From contig NZ_QWLJ01000045.1 in the NCBI RefSeq assembly GCF_009917385.1, positions 1 to 35,084 on the forward strand: a stretch of 35,084 nucleotides of DNA. Reading direction: 5' to 3'. The translations under genes were made by a program, and so were the position numbers. The notes beneath the pieces are model-generated. The model did no database searches, was not told the origin of the DNA, and worked only from the letters and a program-made list of their open reading frames with translations. Source of the stretch: Roseburia sp. 1XD42-34. GTDB taxonomy: Bacteria; Bacillota; Bacilli; Bacillales; Amphibacillaceae. Below are positions 16,020-23,358 of the stretch, in pieces; within the stretch, counting starts at the first letter, position 1; each line of letters opens with the position of its first letter.

Positions 16020-16048
16020 ATAATACAGTAGGATAACGTCTCTGTCAA
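16020..16048 (-). promoter_or_regulatory. Sigma-A promoter of tRNA-Met
   Basis: On the - strand TTGACA (16043-16048) and TATTAT (16020-16025) are separated by 17 bases. Transcription would begin about 13 bases before the mature tRNA 5' end at 16000. Confidence 0.88.
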
Positions 16049-16091
16049 CCACTTTTTTTATAAAATAATATAGTATAAAAAGAGGTGCTTT

Positions 16092-16220
16092 GGGATAACG
16101 AAATAACCGAATAGCTACGTCCGGCGCATGAGCCCAGCAATGATGCGACTTTAGAAATGCGCCCGACGATAAGGCCTGATCGGTCCGACTTCTGGGCGGC
16201 AAGCCCGTTTTTAGGCGGCC
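16092..16220 (+). repeat. Interspersed repeat R, copy 3 (short, diverged)
   Basis: The head and middle blocks match the other copies (GGGATAACGAAATAACCGA, CGTCCGGCGCATGAGCCCAG, CGATAAGGC), but the tail hairpin block is missing. Instead 16183-16220 carries the copy 2 inner module in reverse orientation, sharing GGCGGCAAGCCCGTTTTTAG exactly with the reverse complement of copy 2. The copy lies upstream of the tRNA promoter and far upstream of spoIIE. Confidence 0.78.
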
Positions 16221-16656
16221 TTCTCTCTCCTTGTGATTTGCTAGTATTATGCCGATCTAAACTTGTTATGGATATCCCATGTTACTATGCGCTTGTGACG
16301 CCTCAACTTCTTTAAAAGCAAAGGGTAAATATTCCTGTGGAGACTCCGATTTCCCGTAGAACAAAGCACGCTTCGGTAGGAAACACCGCCTGTAGAAAAG
16401 GAGTACTTCATTTTTGGCTGGAGACTTCTATCCGTTAGCTATGGAAACGAATTAATAGTCTCACTAAAAAATTTTCAAATTGTTACAGAAACCGAGTAGC
16501 TTTTAGGATCTGTTTTTAGATTGCCAAGTAAGTTTTCCTCCAAACAAAATCATAAACGGACCCCCATTAGTTGCTAATCTTGCCTAACATTTGTTCGTGT
16601 TGAAACTTGTTTAAACGATAGAAAGGAGTCGAACGATTCTTTTAAAGGCTCTTATG
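16221..16656. other. Spacer upstream of spoIIE
   Basis: No supported gene lies here. A Spo0A-box-like core GTCGAA is at 16628-16633, upstream of the spoIIE promoter. The segment 16345-16410 has short G/C-rich blocks unlike the AT-rich surroundings and may be more decayed repeat material, but I could not match it elsewhere in the window. Confidence 0.35.
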
Positions 16657-16691
16657 TTTTGACAAAAATAGTTGGCATAATGTGATTTAAT
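16657..16691 (+). promoter_or_regulatory. Spo0A-type promoter of spoIIE
   Basis: TTGACA at 16659-16664 and TTTAAT at 16686-16691 are 21 bases apart, too wide for ordinary sigma-A use but as known for the Spo0A-activated spoIIE and spoIIG promoters of B. subtilis. The -35 region overlaps TTTTGACAAA (16657-16666), whose reverse complement matches the 0A box TTTGTCRAA. A second box core lies at 16628-16633. Confidence 0.75.
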
Positions 16692-16718
16692 AGTAGGCAC
16701 AGAGAAGGAGTGGTGGTT

Positions 16719-19169
16719 ATGATGGAGTCACTTTCAAGATTACAGCCAAAAGCATTTGTAGCACAACGAACAAATCAATTGGACAAGCTAAGAGGACGTC
16801 TATATGCAAAGCTGAAAATGATATTAGTAGATAGAGGATGGCTGTTTTATATGATTGGTTTTTTGTTGGGGAGGGCAGTCATTTTATCTGTGGTTTCTCC
16901 ATTTGCGGTAGCTTTTTTAGCTACTATGTGGCTTGTCTATAAAGAAAAAGCGTTTAAATCTATGATAGCAGTATTATTAGGCGCTTTAAGCTATTCTGTG
17001 CATCACGGGATTTTTATCGCTTTAGGGCTACTTGTTTTTATTTTTTTAGCAGGGTTGTTTAAGCAAGCGAAAAACCAGCAGATGCTCATACCATTATTTG
17101 TATTTTTTGCCTCTGTAAGTACTCGGGTTTTTCAATATTCCATTGAACACCAGCTGGCAGCATATGAATGGATGCTTGTCCTAGTAGAAGGTGTCTTAGG
17201 AACGGTTCTCGTTTTAATATTTATGCAAAGCATTCCTTTATTATCACCAAAAAGATATAATCCTGTATTAAAAAATGAAGAAATCGTCTGTATGATTATT
17301 CTCCTTGCTTCGATCCTTACAGGAACGATTGGCTGGACGCTGTACGGAGCATCCATAGAGCAGGTGCTTTCTCGTTATTTTGTACTTATTCTTGCTTATA
17401 TTGGTGGAGCGGCCATTGGATCGACAGTTGGTGTGGTAACTGGTTTGATTCTGTCGCTTGCAAACGTGGCTAATTTATATCAAATGAGTTTATTAGCGTT
17501 TTCAGGGCTTTTGGGAGGGTTATTAAAAGAGGGGAAAAAACCTGGCGTAGCAATTGGTTTATTTGTTGGAACATTCCTAATTGGGATTTATGGTAATATG
17601 ACAGCGCTTATCCCTTCTATTTTAGAAACATCTATAGCGATCATTCTCTTTTTAATTACACCGGCAGCTTGGTTTAAAAGCCTATCGCGTTTGATTCCGG
17701 GTACGGAAGAGTATACCAATGAACAGGAGCAATATTTACAAAAAGTACGAAATGTAACAGCACAGCGGGTGGAACAGTTTTCTGGTGTGTTTCAAGCATT
17801 GTCTAATAGTTTTGCCACTGCGGAGGCGCAAATGGAAGATGAACAAGAGGTACAAAGGGAAACGGATTATTTTTTAAGCCAAGTCACTGAAAAATCTTGT
17901 CAAAATTGTTTCATGAAGGAAAGGTGTTGGCAAAAGGAGTTTGATAAAACATATTCATTAATGGAATTGCTGAAGGATGGAATACAGGAAGGGGGGAGGC
18001 CACCGAAAAAAACGATGCGGGAATTTGAAAATTTTTGTGTCAAACCGCAAAAAGTATTAGATGCAATGAAAGAGGAAATATCATACTTCGAAGCAAATCA
18101 AAAGCTAAAGCAGCAAGTATTAGAAAGTAAGAAACTGGTCGCTGATCAATTGCAAGGGGTATCCGAAGTGATGGAGGATTTTGCAAAGGAAATATTAAAA
18201 GAACGCGAGCATCATGAACAACAGGAGTTACAAATTGTTCATGCGCTAAAGCAAATTGGGATGGAGTTAGAAAAACTGGAAATATATAGTTTGGACAAAG
18301 GGAATGTAGATATTGAAATGACGTTAACATTTTATGAGTATCGTGGTGAAGGGGCCAAACTGATTGCGCCAGTACTATCCGATATATTGAAGGAGGTTAT
18401 TGTTGTAAAGCAAGAAGAGATTGCTCCATTTCCAAATGGGTACAGTTATTTAGCATTTGGGTCCGCTAGAGAGTTTGTAGTAGAAACAGGGGCTGCTAAT
18501 GCTGCTAAAGGAGGCGGTCTAATCTCTGGCGATAGTTATACAACGATAGAGTTAGGTGCAGGAAAATATGCAATGGCAATAAGTGATGGAATGGGAAATG
18601 GAGCACGTGCACAAGAGGAAAGTGTAGAAACATTAAGGCTCTTGCAGCAAATCTTACAAACAGGTATACCAGAGAAAGTCGCTATTAAGTCCATTAATTC
18701 GATTTTAGCTTTACGCTCGACAGATGAAATGTTTGCGACCCTCGATTTAGCTGTCATTGATTTGCATAATGCCTTTGTACAGTTTTTAAAAATCGGCTCT
18801 TCCCCAAGTTTTGTTAAGCGCGGAAACGAGTTAATTAAAATTGAAGCAAGTAATTTACCAATGGGAATTATCCAGGAATTTGATGTAGAGATTGTAAATG
18901 AGCAGTTACTTCCTGATGATTTACTAATTATGATGAGTGACGGAATTTTTGAAGGACCAAAGCATATCGAAAATACGGATATATGGCTAAAACGAAAAAT
19001 TCGCGATATGCGTACGAATGACCCTCAAGAAATAGCGGATTTAATTTTAGAGGAGGTTATTCGGACAAGGGCAGGAGAGATTGAGGATGACATGACAGTC
19101 GTTGTTGCTAAAATAAAGAAAAATATCCCAAAATGGGCACAAGCTCCTATTTATCCTGTATCATCATAG
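16719..19169 (+). CDS. spoIIE: Stage II sporulation protein E, PP2C-type phosphatase
   Basis: SpoIIE is a polar-septum membrane protein that binds FtsZ and dephosphorylates SpoIIAA, which frees sigma-F in the forespore. The first ~325 residues contain about ten membrane helices, the middle region (about 330-560) is the oligomerisation and FtsZ-linked part with a Cys cluster (SCQNCFMKERCW), and the C-terminal PP2C domain has metal-binding Asp605 (GGGLISGDSY) and Asp near 623 (ISDGMGNGARA) and ends with the conserved EDDMTVVVAKI. ATG 16719 lies 8 bases after AGAAGGAG; upstream GTG codons overlap that site. The length is 816 residues against 827 in B. subtilis. A Spo0A-type promoter precedes it. 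Confidence 0.98.
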   Translation: MMESLSRLQPKAFVAQRTNQLDKLRGRLYAKLKMILVDRGWLFYMIGFLLGRAVILSVVSPFAVAFLATMWLVYKEKAFKSMIAVLLGALSYSVHHGIFIALGLLVFIFLAGLFKQAKNQQMLIPLFVFFASVSTRVFQYSIEHQLAAYEWMLVLVEGVLGTVLVLIFMQSIPLLSPKRYNPVLKNEEIVCMIILLASILTGTIGWTLYGASIEQVLSRYFVLILAYIGGAAIGSTVGVVTGLILSLANVANLYQMSLLAFSGLLGGLLKEGKKPGVAIGLFVGTFLIGIYGNMTALIPSILETSIAIILFLITPAAWFKSLSRLIPGTEEYTNEQEQYLQKVRNVTAQRVEQFSGVFQALSNSFATAEAQMEDEQEVQRETDYFLSQVTEKSCQNCFMKERCWQKEFDKTYSLMELLKDGIQEGGRPPKKTMREFENFCVKPQKVLDAMKEEISYFEANQKLKQQVLESKKLVADQLQGVSEVMEDFAKEILKEREHHEQQELQIVHALKQIGMELEKLEIYSLDKGNVDIEMTLTFYEYRGEGAKLIAPVLSDILKEVIVVKQEEIAPFPNGYSYLAFGSAREFVVETGAANAAKGGGLISGDSYTTIELGAGKYAMAISDGMGNGARAQEESVETLRLLQQILQTGIPEKVAIKSINSILALRSTDEMFATLDLAVIDLHNAFVQFLKIGSSPSFVKRGNELIKIEASNLPMGIIQEFDVEIVNEQLLPDDLLIMMSDGIFEGPKHIENTDIWLKRKIRDMRTNDPQEIADLILEEVIRTRAGEIEDDMTVVVAKIKKNIPKWAQAPIYPVSS

Positions 19170-19235
19170 TTTCGCAGAATCCAGCTACTTCCTAACTATT
19201 ACACGCTTTCTACTAATTATACGCTACTAGACCAT

Positions 19236-19265
19236 GTATAGATAAATGGAAAGATGGCGATGATG
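19236..19265 (+). promoter_or_regulatory. Possible sigma-F promoter of yabS-yabT
   Basis: GTATA at 19236-19240, a 15-base spacer and GGCGATGATG at 19256-19265 fit the sigma-F consensus with one mismatch in the -10 region. yabT is forespore-expressed in B. subtilis. The site is 29 bases before the yabS start, a plausible distance. Confidence 0.5.
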
Positions 19266-19293
19266 GTACTGAAAAGTTGGGAGGTAGATAGCA

Positions 19294-20031
19294 TTGAGAA
19301 AAGGAACCTTAAAGCAAATATTACTTATTACCGATGGATGCTCCAATCAAGGAGAAGATCCAGTGGCAGTAGCCTCATTAGCACATCAGCAGGGAATTAC
19401 TATCAATGTAATCGGAATATTGGATGATGATCATTCTGAGCAAGATGAAAGCTTAAAAGAAGTAGAGGATATTGCTCTATCTGGAGGTGGAGTTAGTCAG
19501 CTTGTTTATAAACAAGCATTATCTCAAACTGTGCAGTCTGTTACGAAGCAAGCGATGACCCAAACAATGCAAGGATTTGTTAATAGAGAACTAGAACAAA
19601 TTCTAGGAAAGGGACAGTCGCTTGAAGACCTTGAACCGGAAAAACGTGGAGAAATTATGGAAGTTGTTGAAGATATGGGCGAGACTTGTGACTTAGAGGT
19701 GCTTGTTCTTGTAGATACGAGTGCAAGCATGTATGATAAGCTTCCGACAGTTAAAGAAGCTTTAATGGATTTATCTATCAGTTTAAACGCTCGGATTGGA
19801 CGTAATCGGTTCGCTATTTATCGTTTTCCTGGTAAACGAAAACAGATTGAAAAAATACTGGATTGGTCTCCAGCACTAGATACGATTTCTTCTATTTTCC
19901 CGAAGTTGACAAGTGGCGGGGTTACTCCAACTGGTCCGGCAATTCGTGAAGCCATGTATTTATTTAGCAAGAAGAGCTTACGAAGGAGCTTTAAGTATGA
20001 AGATGAACAACCAGGAATGGAAGAAGCTTAA
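19294..20031 (+). CDS. yabS: VWA-domain protein YabS
   Basis: This is a 245-residue cytosolic protein with von Willebrand factor A-like features. An N-terminal part begins with LLITDGCSNQGEDPVAVA, and a second part has the metal-ion-dependent adhesion site DTSASM (residues near 143-148) in VLVLVDTSASMYDKLP-like context, with TSGGVTPTGPAI later. Its function is unknown; the place between spoIIE and yabT is conserved in spore formers and suggests a sporulation role. The start is TTG 19294, 8 bases after GGGAGG. The last 35 bases overlap the kinase gene yabT, which suggests coupled expression. Confidence 0.88.
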   Translation: MRKGTLKQILLITDGCSNQGEDPVAVASLAHQQGITINVIGILDDDHSEQDESLKEVEDIALSGGGVSQLVYKQALSQTVQSVTKQAMTQTMQGFVNRELEQILGKGQSLEDLEPEKRGEIMEVVEDMGETCDLEVLVLVDTSASMYDKLPTVKEALMDLSISLNARIGRNRFAIYRFPGKRKQIEKILDWSPALDTISSIFPKLTSGGVTPTGPAIREAMYLFSKKSLRRSFKYEDEQPGMEEA

Positions 20032-20941
20032 TAACGATGTTCGTCCAGGAATAAAGCTGCGTGGGAAATGGCATGGAAAAACTTATCTTATTCAGAAAAA
20101 GCTTGGAGCGGGCGCTATTGGTGTTGTATACCTTTGTGAATATAATGGGAAACAGGCAGCTTTGAAAATTAGTGATAAACGCTCATCCATGACGGTAGAA
20201 GTAAATGTGCTCAAGTCATTGGGAAAGGTCCAAGGTAACCGGCTTGGACCTTATTTGTTAGATGTTGATGATTGGATATCACCACAAGGATCACGGTATT
20301 CCTTTTATGTTATGGAATATTTAAAGGGGGAGCCATTAATTACATATATTCAACGACGTGGGGAAGCGTGGATCGGTGTTTTTATGTTACAGCTTTTGGA
20401 CGCTTTGCAGGAACTTCATCAAAACGGCTGGGTGTTTGGTGATTTAAAGGTTGAAAATTTACTTGTAGTATCCTCTCCGCCAAAAGTTCGTTGGGTAGAT
20501 GTTGGTGGAACCACACAGATAGGAAGGGCGATTAAAGAGTATACAGAATTCTATGATCGTGGGTATTGGGGGTTAGGGAGTCGGAAGGCAGAGCCAAGCT
20601 ATGATTTATTTGCGTTTGCTATGGTATTTTTACAAATTTACTATCCGAACAAGTTTGTGAAAGAAGCGTCACCGCAAAAACAACTATTCCGAAAAATAGA
20701 TGGAGTAAAAGCACTTTCGCCATATCGAGCTATTTTGAAAAAAGCGATTATCAGCAATTATGATACAAGCGAGCAGATGAAAAAGGAGCTGTTACAAGTT
20801 ATTTATAAATTGCAACGAAAAAATATTCAATCCACTCCTGGACCAGTACATCAAACGCATCCGCCTTCTGTATTTGTCAATATAGGAGGTATATCGATAC
20901 TAGTAATCATTTATTATGTAATTTCTTTGCTTTTTCAGTAA
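19997..20941 (+). CDS. yabT: Serine/threonine kinase YabT with C-terminal membrane anchor
   Basis: YabT is a Hanks-type kinase of the forespore septum in B. subtilis, activated by DNA and reported to phosphorylate RecA. The 314 residues show a Gly loop LGAGAIG (36-42), the ATP lysine Lys57 (AALKIS), a catalytic loop FGDLKVENLLV with Asp149, and VDVGG in place of the usual DFG, as in B. subtilis YabT. A single membrane segment sits at about 292-311 at the C-terminus. ATG 19997 has GAAGGAGC 7-8 bases upstream and gives the expected N-terminus; a longer frame from 19913 is buried in yabS. The overlap with yabS is 35 bases. Confidence 0.94.
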   Translation: MKMNNQEWKKLNNDVRPGIKLRGKWHGKTYLIQKKLGAGAIGVVYLCEYNGKQAALKISDKRSSMTVEVNVLKSLGKVQGNRLGPYLLDVDDWISPQGSRYSFYVMEYLKGEPLITYIQRRGEAWIGVFMLQLLDALQELHQNGWVFGDLKVENLLVVSSPPKVRWVDVGGTTQIGRAIKEYTEFYDRGYWGLGSRKAEPSYDLFAFAMVFLQIYYPNKFVKEASPQKQLFRKIDGVKALSPYRAILKKAIISNYDTSEQMKKELLQVIYKLQRKNIQSTPGPVHQTHPPSVFVNIGGISILVIIYYVISLLFQ

Positions 20942-21011
20942 GAGGTATTGTGATAGGATTAAGTTATACGTATAAGAACAAAGAGTAAAAACGTTTGTTG
21001 GAGATGGGCAA

Positions 21012-22406
21012 ATGGAATTAAAAGTGCGACAGTTTATACAGAAACATCATTTACTTACTAAGGGTGCAACGATTATAGTCGGTGTTTCAGGGGGACCTGA
21101 TTCTATGGCGCTGTTACATTGCTTCTATGTCATGAGGGAAGATTGGGATTTGCGAATTATTGCACTAACCGTCGATCACCAGCTCCGCGGCGAAGAGTCA
21201 TTAGCTGATCTGACTTATGTTAAACAAATCTGTGAGCAATGGCAAATTGAATTTATCAGTACGTCCGTTAATGTGCCTGCATGGAAGCAAAAAAATAAAC
21301 AAGGTACCCAAATGGCTGCTAGAACGTTACGTTATGCTGCATTTCAAGAACAAATGGAGAAATTAGAGGCGAATTATTTAGCTTTGGGACATCACGGTGA
21401 TGATCAAATTGAAACAATGGTGATGCGCTTAATCCGTGCTGCGGATTCACAAAGTTTTAAAGGGATACCTGCAAAAAGAGCATTTGCTGGTGGATATATT
21501 GTACGCCCCTTGCTTTGTGTATCAAAAGATGAAATATGGAACTATTGCCAAACCAACCATATTTCACCACGTCTGGACGCTTCAAATGAAGAAAGCGTGT
21601 ATACGCGTAATTATGTAAGGCACCATATTTTACCCCTATTAAAAGAAAAAAATAACAGTTTACATACAACAGTGCAGCATCTGAGTGAGACAATAACCGA
21701 TGATCAGACTTATTTATTAGCAGAAGCCAAAAAAATGGTAGCCTCTGTTGTCTGTTTCGAACCAGAAAAGCGACAATTATCGTTTGAAATCCGTACCTTT
21801 AAAACGTATGCATTTGCTTTACAAAGACGTGCCTATCATCTAATATTAAACTATCTGTATGTGGATGTGCCAAACGATTTATCCTATGTTCATGAAGAAC
21901 AATTTTTTGCATTTATTCAACACCAAATTGGCAACGCACAAATTGATTTCCCCGCTGGACTAAAAGTAGAGAAATCCTACGATCAAATAAGGTGTTACTT
22001 TCATGATGACCTTAATGACTCATCGTCATTCCATAAGCTTGTGGTCATTCCAGGAAAAACAATTTTACCCGATGGTTCAGTCATCCATGCTGAATTTGTA
22101 GACACATTATATGAACAAACGAAGTATAGCCTTAGCTTTAGCGCTGATCAGGTAGCACTTCCATTACATATACGAACCCGAAAAAATGGAGATAGGATGC
22201 GTGTTGCAGGGTTAAACGGAAGGAAGAAGGTAAAGGATATTTTTATTGATGCTAAAGTGCCTCGTCATCAACGAGCGGTTTGGCCTATTGTAACAGATAA
22301 TGATGGGGAGATTCTTTGGTTAGTTGGGTTGCGAAAAGCAGCGCTTGCAAGACCCCGGATAAATACCTCACAAATACAACTATATTTTGAAAAAGGCAAC
22401 AAGTAG
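21012..22406 (+). CDS. tilS: tRNA(Ile)-lysidine synthetase
   Basis: TilS converts the CAU-anticodon wobble C of tRNA-Ile2 to lysidine so it reads AUA codons. The N-terminal PP-loop ATPase motif SGGPDSMAL lies at about residues 26-34, followed by LTVDHQLRGEES and LGHHGDDQIET, typical of the family; a C-terminal TilS domain contains HIRTRKNGDRMR and KVKDIFIDAKVPRHQR. The length of 464 residues is close to 472 in B. subtilis. ATG 21012 follows TTGGAGA. hprT follows after 14 bases; tilS and hprT form a conserved essential pair in Bacillus. Confidence 0.97.
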   Translation: MELKVRQFIQKHHLLTKGATIIVGVSGGPDSMALLHCFYVMREDWDLRIIALTVDHQLRGEESLADLTYVKQICEQWQIEFISTSVNVPAWKQKNKQGTQMAARTLRYAAFQEQMEKLEANYLALGHHGDDQIETMVMRLIRAADSQSFKGIPAKRAFAGGYIVRPLLCVSKDEIWNYCQTNHISPRLDASNEESVYTRNYVRHHILPLLKEKNNSLHTTVQHLSETITDDQTYLLAEAKKMVASVVCFEPEKRQLSFEIRTFKTYAFALQRRAYHLILNYLYVDVPNDLSYVHEEQFFAFIQHQIGNAQIDFPAGLKVEKSYDQIRCYFHDDLNDSSSFHKLVVIPGKTILPDGSVIHAEFVDTLYEQTKYSLSFSADQVALPLHIRTRKNGDRMRVAGLNGRKKVKDIFIDAKVPRHQRAVWPIVTDNDGEILWLVGLRKAALARPRINTSQIQLYFEKGNK

Positions 22407-22420
22407 GAGGAGCAGGATAG

Positions 22421-22963
22421 ATGCATAATGATATTAAAGAAGTGTTAATATCACAGGAGGAAATTGCAAATAAATGCAAAGAGTTAGGTGAACAATTGAC
22501 CAGAGAGTACGATGGGAAATTTCCACTTGCTATTGGGGTTTTAAAAGGTGCTATGCCGTTTATGTCTGATATATTGCGCTATACCGAGACGTATTTAGAG
22601 ATGGATTTTATGGACGTCTCTAGTTACGGCAAGGGAATGCGTTCTTCTGGAGAGGTGAAAATTGTCAAAGACCTCGATACAAAAGTGGAAGGACGCGATT
22701 TGCTTATCATTGAGGATATTATCGATAGCGGTTTAACTTTACGTTATTTGGTTGATCTGTTTAAATATCGCAAGGCCAATTCTGTTAAAATTGTAACATT
22801 ACTTGACAAGCCAGCTGGGAGAACAGCAGATATAAAAGCGGATCTCATTGGCTTTGAAGTACCAAACGAGTTTGTTGTAGGTTATGGTTTAGATTATCAA
22901 GAGAAATATAGAAACTTGCCTTATATTGGCGTGTTGAAGCCAGAGGTATATGGCGGAGAGTAA
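22421..22963 (+). CDS. hprT: Hypoxanthine-guanine phosphoribosyltransferase
   Basis: HprT salvages hypoxanthine and guanine with PRPP to form IMP and GMP, and in Bacillus it interacts with FtsH control and (p)ppGpp inhibition. The 180 residues equal the B. subtilis length. The PRPP loop IIEDIIDSGLT lies at about residues 96-106, FMDVSSYG gives the flexible loop, and KIVTLLDKP plus VGYGLDYQEKYRNLPYIG complete the purine-binding side. AGGAGGAG lies before ATG 22421, 14 bases after tilS. No clear terminator follows. Confidence 0.98.
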   Translation: MHNDIKEVLISQEEIANKCKELGEQLTREYDGKFPLAIGVLKGAMPFMSDILRYTETYLEMDFMDVSSYGKGMRSSGEVKIVKDLDTKVEGRDLLIIEDIIDSGLTLRYLVDLFKYRKANSVKIVTLLDKPAGRTADIKADLIGFEVPNEFVVGYGLDYQEKYRNLPYIGVLKPEVYGGE

Positions 22964-23358
22964 TTTTTGCAAGTTGTTGTATAAACTATTATTTTGTGGG
23001 TAAAGTGTAAGTTAATTATACTCATGAAAGAACTAGCTATGTTATATTGGTTTAGTCATAAAGCGGCAGGCTTTTGATTAAACAATAAAACGGGCAAGGT
23101 GAAAAGTTTATCGTTTATGGTGTTATTTTCTGGTAATGGTTAATATGAATGGTTATGTTACCGGAAAAAGATGAAATGCTCTATTCGTTAAGTTCAGTAA
23201 ATCTATAAAGGTTGCTGGACCACATGTCAGGAATCTTTACAGCAGCTCAATTTCCCTTACAGTATTTATCATGTTTTTTAAGGTAAATTAGTTGTCTTCT
23301 AACTTTTTTGTATGGTACGATGTAATATAGTTTTTCCCCGCTTGGGAGGAGGTAAGCA
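22964..23358. other. Spacer between hprT and ftsH
   Basis: This 395-base gap holds no supported gene. A weak sigma-A promoter candidate for ftsH with an extended -10 (TGG followed by TACGAT near 23315-23323) lies about 35 bases upstream of the start, but its -35 is poor. No terminator with a T run is apparent after hprT. Confidence 0.35.

Noticed and set aside
15918..16202. Minus-strand open frame of 94 codons spanning tRNA-Met and repeat R3
   Set aside because: It overlaps the whole tRNA gene and its promoter and part of R3, has no ribosome-binding site, and its similarity to the frame at 5285-5521 comes only from the shared DNA repeat.
22964..23358. Possible hidden gene or RNA between hprT and ftsH
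   Set aside because: No frame, strong hairpin or promoter stood out beyond a weak candidate for ftsH.
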